Positions 34,525 through 43,946 are shown, counted from the stretch's first letter. The stretch: DNA of 64,000 nt from an uncultured Pirellula sp. (GCA_903858115.1 CAIOHR010000380.1:62001-126000); one strand, 5' to 3'. Notes: a model not told the origin generated them from the sequence alone. Numbers and translations are program-made.

Positions 34525-35865
34525 ATGAAACAAGTCACACAGAATAGATTCCTTCGAATCGCACGGCAAACATTCACAGTTGCGGTGTGTAGCGCTTTGA
34601 GCTTTTCCGCCCTACCTGCACAAGATGTCGTTGCTATTCGCAATGCGACGATTCGAACGCAAGGCAAGGATGGTGTGATTGCTAACGGCACTGTATTGAT
34701 TCGCAATGGGAAGATCGCCGAAGTCGGTCCCAAAGTTGACATCCCCATCGTAGCTCAAGTTATCGACGGCAAAGGGAAGACTGTCACCCCAGGATTCGTT
34801 TCGATTTTTTACCCTGTATCGACGCAACGGGATAGCAGCGGCGGCGATGGCTCTCGTGTTGTCACGGTTCAAGGTAGAACGTTTGTTATTCCTGGTCGTT
34901 CGCCTGCGGCGAGTACATCGTTCGTAAAGGTGGCTGACATTTTGAACCGAGATTCGGTGGAATGGAAAGGGCCATTGCGAGCGGGGGTGACCACGATGAA
35001 TCTGGTGACGGCGGGCTACTCCCAAGCGGCGGTCGCTTCTCCCTCGGAAGACAAGCAGACGAGCAAAGTGATCGAGCCCAATGGACGAGTTGTCGTCACG
35101 GTTACGAATAGCACACAAAGCCTTGATCTTTTGCGAAACAATCTTAAGGCCCCATCTCGATCAGTACCTCCTGGAATTCCACCCAACATTGCAGCCATGA
35201 TGGCCGCGAGAGGGATGCGCCCGCCAGGATCTGGAACTCCTCCCGGCACACCCACGGGAGCAACACCATCCACCGGTGCTGCTTCGGAACAAGCGAACGC
35301 GTCGACTCCAGAACTAACACCCGAGCAAAAATTGTGGAGTGAAGTGCGCGAAGGGAACAGTCCCTTGTTCGTAGTCGTCAATAATTCGGCGACCATTCTT
35401 CATGTGCTACAAGTTTTCCAAGAGCATCCAAAGGTCAAGGCCATTTGGGTGGTCAACGGCGCTGATGCGTATCAGTCATTGGCTGAGTTCCCGAAAGAAA
35501 CAACGCGACTTATTCTGCCACCAGCCATCGACTTTGTACCGAATTCGCGTGACAAAATGAACGTTCCAGCGATAGCTGCGGAGAGAAAGTTGCCATTTGT
35601 ATTGTCATTTGGTACACGGACCGAAGAGTCTCAACTGGCACCGACGTTCGCGTTGGCTATGTTGGTGAAAACCGGCCTTAGCGAGGATAGTGCGATGAAG
35701 TCAGTAACGCTCGGGCCAGCCGAATTTCTTGGATTGGAAAAGACGATTGGCTCGATTGAAGTCGGTAAAGTCGCAAATTTGATTTTGTTCGATGGTTCGC
35801 CATTCGAAGCCACTACAGCAATCAACAATGTGTTTCTTGAAGGGAGACCAGTTTATGAGGACTAA
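34525..35865 (+). CDS. Exported amidohydrolase-like protein, metal site degenerate (paralogue F)
   Basis: With ATG 34525 the protein has 446 residues and a signal peptide (about 12-32, cleavage near LPAQD). The start region inside gene E (from 34462) is rejected because the signal peptide begins at 34525. The first metal motif is replaced by TPGFVSIFYPVS. A Pro/Gly-rich insertion (nt about 35150-35310; repeated PPG and GTP) interrupts the barrel. The C-terminus keeps KTIGSIEVGKVANLILFDGSPF. The spacing to gene E is 16 nt, and the end overlaps gene G by 11 nt. Hydrolytic activity is unlikely. Confidence 0.78.
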   Translation: MKQVTQNRFLRIARQTFTVAVCSALSFSALPAQDVVAIRNATIRTQGKDGVIANGTVLIRNGKIAEVGPKVDIPIVAQVIDGKGKTVTPGFVSIFYPVSTQRDSSGGDGSRVVTVQGRTFVIPGRSPAASTSFVKVADILNRDSVEWKGPLRAGVTTMNLVTAGYSQAAVASPSEDKQTSKVIEPNGRVVVTVTNSTQSLDLLRNNLKAPSRSVPPGIPPNIAAMMAARGMRPPGSGTPPGTPTGATPSTGAASEQANASTPELTPEQKLWSEVREGNSPLFVVVNNSATILHVLQVFQEHPKVKAIWVVNGADAYQSLAEFPKETTRLILPPAIDFVPNSRDKMNVPAIAAERKLPFVLSFGTRTEESQLAPTFALAMLVKTGLSEDSAMKSVTLGPAEFLGLEKTIGSIEVGKVANLILFDGSPFEATTAINNVFLEGRPVYED

Positions 35866-37441
35866 GTTCTGGTCGTTGGCTTTTCAAACTCCACGAATCG
35901 CTCGATCGAGGATTGTTGGATATACCACGGTTCCATTCGTTGCCACGATGTTGCTTCAATCGCTTTCAGCGCAACAGCCTGCTCCAACACCTCCAAGCAC
36001 AGGTGCTCCGACTACAGTAGAGAAACCGAAGACCGATGATGCAAAGAAGCCATCGGAGCTGATAGCAATCGTCGGCGGCGATATCATCACCGTGACGCGT
36101 GAGACCATTCGTAAGGGAACGATTCTCGTTGAGAATGGAAAGATCAAAAACGTCGGCAAGGATATCGAGATCCCATCGGATGCCAAAAGAATAGACGCGG
36201 TGGGTCGAGTAATTACACCCGGCTTTGTGGGCGTCAACATGTCAGGAGTCGGGACTTCGTCTTTCTCGGGCTTTGGCCCGCCAACAGGAGGAGGCTCGGG
36301 TAAGCTCGCCGACGAATTGAATCCTTTTGATCGAAAGATTCAAGTGGCGTTGGCTGTTGGGATCACCTCTGGTTGTGTACAGATCCGCAGCGGTGGTAGC
36401 AGTCGATTTGGTCGAGCAGAGAACGAAAACTTCGATTTTACGGCAAGGTTCCCCGAGTTTGATCCCGACGACGCAGCTCTCTTGCAATTTGGCAAACCTG
36501 AAGAACGAAACTTTGGAGTTATCCAAAGACTGTGTGAATGTTGCAACCTCCCCATTTTGCCAACTGAACCGATCACCAGTCCGCCACCGTCACCGATCCT
36601 TCCTCAAAGAAGCTCCGTTTTGAAGATGTCCTTCGGAGTTTTGAAGGGAATGTTTGTCAAGGATTCGGCATTCTTAGAACTGACTCCTGGTGCATTGACG
36701 GGCGCCAGCAATCAAGCGGCTTGGCGTGATCAAATTGGCAAAGCGAAGAAGTACCTCAAGGATCAAGCGGCACATGAGCAAGCCACCAAAGAAGGCAAGC
36801 GTGAGCAACCTCCACGCAAACCTGTAAGCGATGAGATTCTCAGTTTGGTCAAGCGAGAGGTCGCTTTACGAATCACTGCGAACCGTGTTTCGGAAATTCG
36901 AGATCAGCTCGATTTGGCGAAGGAGCTCAGTTACCGATTGGTGATTGCTGGTGGACTCGAGGCTTGGGTTATTCCGAAAGAGATTGCTGCGGCAGGTGCT
37001 AGTCTCACGATCACTCCTCGCAACCGTCGTGAAGCGCGTTTTGGAGAAGAAGAGACGTCAGGGAGTTGGATTGAACTGCCGCGCGTGCTGGAGCAATCAG
37101 GCATCCCCTTTGCTGTCGAAACGTTAGAGGACGCCGTTTCAGCGGTAGGTCTTGCAGGGCGCGATTTGACCAGTTTGCCTCTGGAAGCAGCGTTCGCCGT
37201 ACGAGGTGGAGCGAGCGAGGGTCGAGCATTGGCTGCGATTACGATTGTGCCAGCCACGATGCTCGGACTTCAAGATCGCATCGGGTCGATCGAGGTTGGA
37301 AAAGATGCGGATCTCTTGATCTTGAACGGTCCGCCGCTCGACTACCGAACGTATGTGGAGAGCGCGATGGTCAATGGAAAAGTAGTCTTCACTCGCCCTG
37401 AAGACAAAGTCCTTCCAGTCTACGATCGAGCCAAGAACTGA
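35855..37441 (+). CDS. Exported amidohydrolase-like protein, metal site degenerate (paralogue G)
   Basis: With ATG 35855 the protein has 528 residues. A long Arg-containing N-terminus leads to a hydrophobic segment (about 22-40, cleavage near LSAQQ), then a Pro/Thr linker. The first metal motif reads TPGFVGVNMSGVG; no His remains. A Gly/Ser-rich stretch and a Lys-rich helical insertion (nt about 36740-36830) precede the second half. The C-terminus has DRIGSIEVGKDADLLILNGPPLD. It is the last gene of the run; the following 133 nt to the convergent Rpn gene hold only a weak hairpin (37451-37467) without a T tract. Confidence 0.78.
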   Translation: MRTKFWSLAFQTPRIARSRIVGYTTVPFVATMLLQSLSAQQPAPTPPSTGAPTTVEKPKTDDAKKPSELIAIVGGDIITVTRETIRKGTILVENGKIKNVGKDIEIPSDAKRIDAVGRVITPGFVGVNMSGVGTSSFSGFGPPTGGGSGKLADELNPFDRKIQVALAVGITSGCVQIRSGGSSRFGRAENENFDFTARFPEFDPDDAALLQFGKPEERNFGVIQRLCECCNLPILPTEPITSPPPSPILPQRSSVLKMSFGVLKGMFVKDSAFLELTPGALTGASNQAAWRDQIGKAKKYLKDQAAHEQATKEGKREQPPRKPVSDEILSLVKREVALRITANRVSEIRDQLDLAKELSYRLVIAGGLEAWVIPKEIAAAGASLTITPRNRREARFGEEETSGSWIELPRVLEQSGIPFAVETLEDAVSAVGLAGRDLTSLPLEAAFAVRGGASEGRALAAITIVPATMLGLQDRIGSIEVGKDADLLILNGPPLDYRTYVESAMVNGKVVFTRPEDKVLPVYDRAKN

Positions 37442-37574
37442 TACTAAAGAGGGATGCAGAACATCCCCTAGAACGCTCAACGTGCAGTCTTGGCCTAATT
37501 TCGGGGCTTTTCCGACACAACGACACAAGTCGCTAGCCTTGAAATTCACCATCCACTTTTCGGATTAACCAAAG

Positions 37575-38495
37575 TTACCCTATGCGGTTGCGAAGTTGCA
37601 ATTGCAAGTCGCCGATACGGCTGTCTAGGTCTTCGAGCGACCGCGCCTGTAGATCTGTGATTGAAGCCAGTTCCTGCATCAGCAGACCTTGAAGCAAGCG
37701 AATCGTATTTGCTTTCTCCTCAACCTTTCCGCGAACTTCTCCTCTTGCTTCTCCTCGTGCTTCTCCTTCCTCGATAGCTGCTTGCAAGCGAGCTTTTTCA
37801 TCCCGTTCTGCTCGAAGGCGATCTTCGTACTGTCGTCGTTGTTCTGGGGTCTTTTGAATCATCTCTAGTACTCCAATAGCTTTCTCGAATACCGGATCGA
37901 CAAGTCGTTCGCGAAGCCCTTCCACCGTTGAACCTTTGGCCTCCAAGAAAAAATGGATCCACTGTTCCAACTGCCCTCGCACTTGCCAATTATCCTTCGC
38001 ACGCGTCACCTTGGAAAGCTCGATTGTGTGGATTTCTAAAGAGTCCGTAAATTCAAATCCGTCCACAGTTCTCATTCGAAATGCGTTGTGATAGGCAGGA
38101 CGCTCGGAATAAGGGAACAAATCGAGAGTCAAAATACAAATCCCGATCGACGGCCGAAGCTGCTCATACCCGTCTCCTTGTTCAAGCTGGTCCACAAAAT
38201 TCCCAGCCGAGTAGTACGTGATTCGTTTCGAAAGTCCAGTTGCTTTAGTCCGTTGAACTTCGACATTGAAGATCCTGCCCAATTGATCGATCGCTCGTAT
38301 GTCGAGAATCGACAGTTTGTCTGATTCGAACTTTTGTTCGTTGATAGGATTGAGAATCTCGACTTCTACGATGGGTGATTCTGGAGTTAGGACCGCGTTC
38401 AAGAAATGTATGGTAATTTCCGGGAACAGCGGATTCCCGATCACTTGCTTGCATGCATAGTCGACAGTTGGGTCGATCTCGATGGTGTGGGACAT
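37575..38495 (-). CDS. Rpn-family PD-(D/E)XK nuclease (transposase-like)
   Basis: A 306-residue protein of the recombination-promoting nuclease family, formerly called putative transposases. Residues 1-90 have the characteristic N-terminal segment DYACKQVIGNPLFPEI, then LDIRAID..GRIFNVEVQ with the catalytic Asp65, Glu79 and Gln81, and the YYSAG motif. Rpn proteins are DNA endonucleases, and newer work links several of them to phage defence. The C-terminal third is a charged coiled coil with short G-E-A-R-like repeats (see 37736-37771). The gene stands alone between convergent and divergent neighbours with no terminal inverted repeats, so it is not part of a recognisable insertion sequence. 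Confidence 0.85.
   Translation of the reverse strand: MSHTIEIDPTVDYACKQVIGNPLFPEITIHFLNAVLTPESPIVEVEILNPINEQKFESDKLSILDIRAIDQLGRIFNVEVQRTKATGLSKRITYYSAGNFVDQLEQGDGYEQLRPSIGICILTLDLFPYSERPAYHNAFRMRTVDGFEFTDSLEIHTIELSKVTRAKDNWQVRGQLEQWIHFFLEAKGSTVEGLRERLVDPVFEKAIGVLEMIQKTPEQRRQYEDRLRAERDEKARLQAAIEEGEARGEARGEVRGKVEEKANTIRLLQGLLMQELASITDLQARSLEDLDSRIGDLQLQLRNRIG
37736..37771 (-). repeat. Three tandem 12-bp units inside the Rpn gene
   Basis: The units are at 37736-37747, 37748-37759 and 37760-37771. On the plus strand the pattern is CTTCTCCTC(T/G)TG, and the third unit is imperfect. They encode the repeated G-E-A-R-like unit near the Rpn C-terminus. The unit length of 12 keeps the frame, so copy number can change without frameshift. 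Confidence 0.75.
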
Positions 38496-38779
38496 ATTGG
38501 GTGATAACCAAGAGCAGGGAGTGTTTGCTTGGAATCAATTCATTGTAGCAGTCTCCACCAAGTCCGTAATGCAATCGATCAACTACAGATGCAGCTATTG
38601 ATGTAGCCGTTTTTCGTACAGGTCGAACTGTCTTGGAACCCAGAAATGTTGTTTTTGAGAAAGATAGACAAAACATTAGGTACGACTAAGCCAGTTTGTT
38701 GAATCCAAAGCTCTCATTCCATCGAATACTCTTGCGTGGTCCCGTCTAGTAGACGATTGTGCGTTCTTTAGGAGATAAA

Positions 38780-39769
38780 ATGATGAAACGGTTTGTGCTA
38801 TCGCTGTGTTTTCTTTCTTTGTCGGTCGTTGGTACGCTTCGGGCGGACGACAATCTGGTTCAAGTTGCCGCTTCGAACGGTCAGTTCAAGACGCTTGTCA
38901 ATCTGCTGGTCGTAACGAAACTCGACAAGGTGTTGCAATCTCATGACGAGTTCACGGTATTCGCTCCCACCGACGAAGCGTTTGCAAAGCTTCCGCCAGA
39001 AACATTGGCTAGTTTGCTTGAACCGGCCGGTCGGGAAACACTCAAGAGCATTTTGAAGGCACACGTGGTCAAGGGTGCAACGAGCCTAGGTGACCTGCAG
39101 CGTCCCGCAGAAGGCAAGCCCCTCAAGACGCTTGAGGGCACTACATTCCGACTCATCGGTGATGGGCTGCAACCCAAGTTTGGTAACGCGCAAGTGATCG
39201 TGCCGAATGTGAAAGCCAGCAATGGAATCGTGCACGTGATCAACGAAGTTCTCATGCCTGGCCCGAAGCAAGAGAACATTGTGGAGATCGCCAAGTCCGC
39301 AGGGTCGTTCAATACTTTGTTGGCTGCATTGACGGCTGCGGATCTCGCGAATGTCTTTGCCGGCGAGACTCCCTACACGGTTTTAGCACCGACAGATGAA
39401 GCGTTTGCAAAGGTGCCAAAAGCCACGCTCGAATCACTTCTCATGCCAGAGAACAAAGAAACATTGGTTCGCATTTTGAAGTACCATGTGATTGCGGGTG
39501 CTGTTTCCGCGAAAGATGCCATCGGAGCATCGAAAGCCAGGACACTCGAAGGCAGTCCAGTCAGTTTTGAACTTCGCGATGGCATGTTGAGTGTGAATGA
39601 TGCCAAAGTCGTGAAGAACGACCTTTCGGCCAGCAATGGAGTCATTCACGTGATCGACACAGTTTTGATGCCACCAAGCAATGTGGGCTCAGGCAAACGT
39701 ACTTCAGCCTATGCTCCAGCAAAACAGGTTATGTCAGTACCCGCTGCAAAGAAATGCCCGAACCAGTAA
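38780..39769 (+). CDS. Exported protein with two fasciclin (FAS1) domains
   Basis: A 329-residue protein. ATG 38780 has GGAG at 38771-38774 just upstream; a second ATG at 38783 is 8 nt from the same site. A signal peptide (about 3-21, cleavage near LRADD) is followed by two FAS1 domains (about 22-165 and 168-307). Each has the opening box FTVFAPTDEAF or YTVLAPTDEAF, a LK.HV/YHVI box and the closing NG.VHVI..VLMP box. FAS1 domains mediate adhesion to proteins or carbohydrates at the cell surface in bacteria and eukaryotes. A basic 22-residue tail ends with CPNQ. The gene is monocistronic: a strong hairpin follows. Confidence 0.9.
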   Translation: MMKRFVLSLCFLSLSVVGTLRADDNLVQVAASNGQFKTLVNLLVVTKLDKVLQSHDEFTVFAPTDEAFAKLPPETLASLLEPAGRETLKSILKAHVVKGATSLGDLQRPAEGKPLKTLEGTTFRLIGDGLQPKFGNAQVIVPNVKASNGIVHVINEVLMPGPKQENIVEIAKSAGSFNTLLAALTAADLANVFAGETPYTVLAPTDEAFAKVPKATLESLLMPENKETLVRILKYHVIAGAVSAKDAIGASKARTLEGSPVSFELRDGMLSVNDAKVVKNDLSASNGVIHVIDTVLMPPSNVGSGKRTSAYAPAKQVMSVPAAKKCPNQ

Positions 39770-39804
39770 GTGTGGTTTCCGAGTTGGTTAAGTCTGGTGG
39801 AGTG

Positions 39805-39842
39805 GCGAACAGATCCTGGTATTGCTAGGATCTGTTCGCTTT
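39805..39842. terminator. Shared terminator between the fasciclin gene and ftsK
   Basis: A perfect 13-bp stem (39805-39817 with 39827-39839) with a 9-nt loop is followed by TTT on the plus strand. It lies between the stop of the fasciclin gene (39769) and the stop of ftsK (39846) and could end both convergent transcripts. The T tract is short on either strand. Confidence 0.75.
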
Positions 39843-39845
39843 GAA

Positions 39846-42800
39846 TCATTCGTCATCTTCCCAAACAGGTTCTTCCTCTTCAAAGTCGCCTACTGCGACT
39901 TCTTCTCGAGGGGCGGCTTTCTTTTTCTTTGACACCTTTGGTTTGGGAGCTTCGCTCCAGCCTTCATCGCGTCGAATTTTTTTGCCACGGCCTTTGCTGG
40001 CTGGTTCCGCATCGGCATCGGCTCGCATCACTTCCCATTGGTCGATCGTGATCGAGACCTCGCGCGCCTGCGAGCCATTGTATTCACCGACGATGCCATC
40101 TTCTGCCATAAAGTCGATCAATCTTGCGGCTCGCCCGTAGCCGATTCCCAAGGCTCGCTGGAGCAACGAGCAGCTACCTCTTCCTTCGCGAACCACAATA
40201 TCGACAGCGGCTTCGTAAAGATCATCGCGTCGTTTGAAGGAACCTGGCTTGGCGCCTACCTCTTCATCGTCTTTATTGACTTTGAGTTGTACGAGCTCTT
40301 GAACAAAGTTCTGGACACCGCCCATGCTGCAATGATCGACGACTGCATTGATTTCGTCGTCACTCAAGTAGGTTCCTTGACCTCGAAGGAGCTGGCTGGT
40401 GCCTGGCCATAGGAACAACATATCGCCGTTGCCCAACAATTTATCCGCTCCCATTTCGTCCAAGACGACCCGGCTATCGGTTCTACTGGCCACCTGGAAA
40501 CTAATTCTCGCGGGGAGATTACTCTTGATCAAACCCGTGATCACATCGACCGTTGGTTTCTGCGTTGCGAGGATCAAGTGAATACCGACGGCCCGGCTCT
40601 TTTGTGCAAGTCGAATAATGTGAGCTTCGACTTCTTTTCCGGATGTCATCATCAGGTCCGCCATTTCATCGACAACGATGACGATGAATGGCAAGTGATC
40701 GGGGATGAGTTCCGCTTCGTCTTCATTCTCGGGCTTGAGTCGATCGAGTAGCTCTTCTCGTCCCAATTGGTTGTAATTGGTTAAGTGCCGGACGCCAGCT
40801 CGCGCCAAGAGTGCATAACGCTCTTCCATTTTGTCGACGGCCCAAGCGAGAATCGCTTCGGCTTTACGCATATCGATAACGACGGGGTGCATGAGGTGAG
40901 GGAGTCTGCCATAGCAGCTCAGTTCCACCATCTTCGGGTCGATCATCAGCATCCGAACCTCGTCGGGTCTGCGTGTCATCAGGATCGATGAGATAATCGA
41001 GTTCAAACAAACCGACTTACCCGTCCCCGTTCGACCTGCGATCAACAAGTGGGGCAAACTGGCAAGGTCCACGGTCAGAGATTTTCCAGAGACATCTTTG
41101 CCTAGGAACAGCGGGATCTTTTGTTTCTTGATCTGCGGTCCGCTCTCTTCGATCACTTCGCGCATCCGAACGATTTGTCGTTGCTCGTTTGGCACTTCGA
41201 TGCCAACGCTATTCTTGCCAGGGATAGGAGCCACGATGCGAACACTGGGAACTCGAAGGGCAATTGCCAAGTCGTCAGCTAGGCCAGTGATTTTGCTCAA
41301 TCGCAGGCCAGCTTCTAGTTCAATCTCGTATTGTGCAATGACAGGACCGGTTTCGATTTCTACGACGCGGACGTTGAAGCCAAAGTTCTTAAAAGTCTCT
41401 TCCAGGACTTTGGCTTTTCGTTTGACTTCTTCGGTCTGTTCATCGTAAGAGATATCATCCGACTCGGTAAGGAGATCCAATCCTGGCAACACATACTCTT
41501 CGCTACCTTCTGGTAGTTTGGTGTCATCCATGTGTTGAAGGGATTCGGCGGGGTCTTCCTCCTCTTCTTTAGGAGCAACCTTCTTCGATTTGTTATTCTT
41601 GATTGTTGGAACACGTTCTTCCACGCGGGCTGCGTCGGATCGGACCGTTAAGTTCTTACCCTTCTTTGGTGGTTCTACAATCACTTCGTCGGGCTCTTCC
41701 TCTTCGCTATGGACTTCATCGTCCTCGTCATCGTAGCCCTCTTCGTCTTCGTAGGCGTCATCTTGGTCTACGTCGTACTCTTCATCGGCTTCTTCATATT
41801 CATCGTCTTCGTCTTCTGACCCACCTTCGAGGAGTTCATCTTCGATTGGTGGTATAGTTGGTTTACCGGCACCAAGCAGCGACGAAGCAACACTAGCTAA
41901 TGGTGGATCCTTGGCTTTAGGAAAAGAAAGATCCGTGCGAACAGAGTTTCTTGGTTCGGTTGCGAGATCGGCAGCGCTGATACTCGCAGTGGCACGTCTT
42001 CCGATTCGAATCGCAGGCCCACCTTCGGTAGCGACCGACTCGGCACTCGTGTGGGAAGCTTCGCTTTCTGAAGATTCACTTGGCGCTGATTGGGTGATGG
42101 CGCGCGTCACGGACTGAACTGCGGACCTAAGACTTGGAAATGCCGTTCCCTGGTTTTGCTGTGAATTCGCAGAGGGCTCTACCGTCGTCGAAATGGAAGT
42201 AGGGTCTTGCCTCATGGTGAGAGAATTAGGGAGATCTGCCCTTTTGGGCGAGAATGTTCCCGAAAGAATTTCTCGATGTCGGCGCAAAGACCAGCTTGGG
42301 ACTCGGAAATAGTTGATAGCAAGCATGCTTCCCGTGGCGGCATATCCAAAATAGCGAAGCAGAGCGTACTCTGTACTTAGCAGCAGACCGCCAATCAGCA
42401 TGCTGAGTACCAGGATGACAGCGCCTGCATGTGCAAGATGGTTGTCCATCCAAACCTTGCAGAGTGCTCCGAGATATCCCCCACCGTCGATGGGAACTGG
42501 GATCTTCGGGTTCAGCCCGAATCGAGATGGGAAACAGCAAACAGCGAGCAGAATGAGACTCCAACCAATAGACCGCCCCCAAGAGGAGGCCCATGGGAGT
42601 TGGCGTATCATGACAACACCGGTGAGGACCATGAGTCCAGCGATGAGGTAAGCACCGATGCCCGTCGCTTGTAGCAGTACATCACTCACGAGAGCACCGA
42701 CATAACCGGCACCATTTTGTATTTTGGAGTTTAGGGGAAATGCGGAATGCAATGGCTGGTAGATCGAAGCGATACCAGGAGGCATTTGACCTAGATTGTC

Positions 42801-42899
42801 GGCAGGATCATGCGTCAAGATGGAAAGCCAAACGAGCGCAGCGACTGCGAACATAACGACGGCCGCGACATCCCAACGAACTGAACGCTGTTTGTCCAT
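39846..42899 (-). CDS. ftsK: DNA translocase FtsK/SpoIIIE
   Basis: With ATG 42899 the protein has 1017 residues. The enzyme pumps chromosomal DNA at the division site. About four to five transmembrane helices occupy the first 190 residues. A long linker has a very acidic stretch (roughly 350-420, mostly Asp/Glu). The RecA-like motor has Walker A GRTGTGKS and Walker B VIVVDEMADLM, and a C-terminal winged-helix gamma domain (DLYEAAVDIVV...SLLQRALGIGYGRAARLID) would read KOPS-like sites. A short basic and then acidic tail follows gamma, which is unusual since gamma normally ends the protein. TTG at 42914 is an alternative start. It is divergent from truB. Confidence 0.95.
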   Translation of the reverse strand: MDKQRSVRWDVAAVVMFAVAALVWLSILTHDPADNLGQMPPGIASIYQPLHSAFPLNSKIQNGAGYVGALVSDVLLQATGIGAYLIAGLMVLTGVVMIRQLPWASSWGRSIGWSLILLAVCCFPSRFGLNPKIPVPIDGGGYLGALCKVWMDNHLAHAGAVILVLSMLIGGLLLSTEYALLRYFGYAATGSMLAINYFRVPSWSLRRHREILSGTFSPKRADLPNSLTMRQDPTSISTTVEPSANSQQNQGTAFPSLRSAVQSVTRAITQSAPSESSESEASHTSAESVATEGGPAIRIGRRATASISAADLATEPRNSVRTDLSFPKAKDPPLASVASSLLGAGKPTIPPIEDELLEGGSEDEDDEYEEADEEYDVDQDDAYEDEEGYDDEDDEVHSEEEEPDEVIVEPPKKGKNLTVRSDAARVEERVPTIKNNKSKKVAPKEEEEDPAESLQHMDDTKLPEGSEEYVLPGLDLLTESDDISYDEQTEEVKRKAKVLEETFKNFGFNVRVVEIETGPVIAQYEIELEAGLRLSKITGLADDLAIALRVPSVRIVAPIPGKNSVGIEVPNEQRQIVRMREVIEESGPQIKKQKIPLFLGKDVSGKSLTVDLASLPHLLIAGRTGTGKSVCLNSIISSILMTRRPDEVRMLMIDPKMVELSCYGRLPHLMHPVVIDMRKAEAILAWAVDKMEERYALLARAGVRHLTNYNQLGREELLDRLKPENEDEAELIPDHLPFIVIVVDEMADLMMTSGKEVEAHIIRLAQKSRAVGIHLILATQKPTVDVITGLIKSNLPARISFQVASRTDSRVVLDEMGADKLLGNGDMLFLWPGTSQLLRGQGTYLSDDEINAVVDHCSMGGVQNFVQELVQLKVNKDDEEVGAKPGSFKRRDDLYEAAVDIVVREGRGSCSLLQRALGIGYGRAARLIDFMAEDGIVGEYNGSQAREVSITIDQWEVMRADADAEPASKGRGKKIRRDEGWSEAPKPKVSKKKKAAPREEVAVGDFEEEEPVWEDDE

Positions 42900-43025
42900 G
42901 TCTCCCCACTCCAAAAACTATGGCTACAATTTCCCATTGTCAGTCTTCGGCAAAAGTACCGAATTTCTGCAAAGTCCTCGCAATCGCCCGTCTTGGTCGT
43001 TACGTCTCTTACAATTTATCTCTCT

Positions 43026-43946
43026 ATGCTCGGCGTTCTAAATTTGCATAAACCGTGTGGCCCAACGAGCCGAGATTGCGTGGCCCAGATTGAGAATTGC
43101 ACATTTCCCTTCAAAATAGGGCATGCCGGAACGCTGGACCCTATGGCGTCTGGGATCCTTCTGTTGTTAATGGGCCCTGCGGTGCGACTCATGGACGACT
43201 TTCATTTGCTCGACAAAGAGTATTTAGCGACGTTTGAGTTAGGGGTTACCAGTCCCTCTGCGGATACGGAAACAAACGTACAGTTCGTGGAGAACGCACC
43301 CCAAATTCAATCCGATGAGTTCTGTAAAGCGAGCGAAGCATTTGTTGGGACGATTTCTCAGACTCCCCCTGTATTCTCTGCGGTCCGAATTGGAGGTCGC
43401 CGCGCACACAACCTTGCACGTTCAGGGAAGCGTATAGAGATGCCATCGCGCAAAGTCGAAGTTTCTTCCATCGAAGTATTGAGTTTCGATTTCCCGCACG
43501 TTTCACTTCGAGTCGTATGTGGTACGGGAACGTATATCCGCTCGATCGGTCGAGACATTGCACGCAGCCTCGGTAGCGATGCGGTGATGACTTCTCTGAT
43601 ACGAACACGCATCGGCCCGTTTCGGCTCAAGGACGCGATGGATTTGGATTCGCTTACCAGCAGAGAGTCGATCCAGTCCGCAATACGCCCTGCGCAGCAA
43701 GGGCTTTGCTTCTTGCCTCAAGTGAGTTTAGACAACGAACTTCTGGAGCGATTTCGATTTGGGCAACACATAGAACTCGAAAGTGGAATGCATTCAGAAT
43801 TGGTTCCGCATCGACGATTCGTAGCCACCGATTCTACCGGCAAATTCCATGGCATTATTGAGTTTGACTACGCCAATGATGTTTGGAAAGCAGAAAAGTA
43901 CTTGATGCAACCGAGTTATCTTCAACAATTACAGGTCAGCGGCTAG
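43026..43946 (+). CDS. truB: tRNA pseudouridine(55) synthase
   Basis: The enzyme converts U55 in the T loop of tRNAs to pseudouridine. With ATG 43026 the protein has 306 residues: GVLNLHKPCGPTS at the N-terminus, KIGHAGTLDPMASG with catalytic Asp38, QTPPVFSAVRIGGRRAHNLAR and CGTGTYIRSIGRDIARSLG. The upstream in-frame start at 42993 adds 11 residues ahead of the conserved MLGVLNLHKP and is rejected. The C-terminal domain after residue 220 is short and diverged. It stands alone, without the usual rbfA, infB or rpsO neighbours, between divergent ftsK and the convergent pilus operon. Confidence 0.93.
   Translation: MLGVLNLHKPCGPTSRDCVAQIENCTFPFKIGHAGTLDPMASGILLLLMGPAVRLMDDFHLLDKEYLATFELGVTSPSADTETNVQFVENAPQIQSDEFCKASEAFVGTISQTPPVFSAVRIGGRRAHNLARSGKRIEMPSRKVEVSSIEVLSFDFPHVSLRVVCGTGTYIRSIGRDIARSLGSDAVMTSLIRTRIGPFRLKDAMDLDSLTSRESIQSAIRPAQQGLCFLPQVSLDNELLERFRFGQHIELESGMHSELVPHRRFVATDSTGKFHGIIEFDYANDVWKAEKYLMQPSYLQQLQVSG

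Noticed and set aside
34053..34748. Minus-strand open frame of 231 codons
   Set aside because: It spans the end of gene E and the signal peptide of gene F; no protein-like features.
37451..37467. Small hairpin after paralogue G as a terminator
   Set aside because: The 6-bp stem has no following T tract on either strand.
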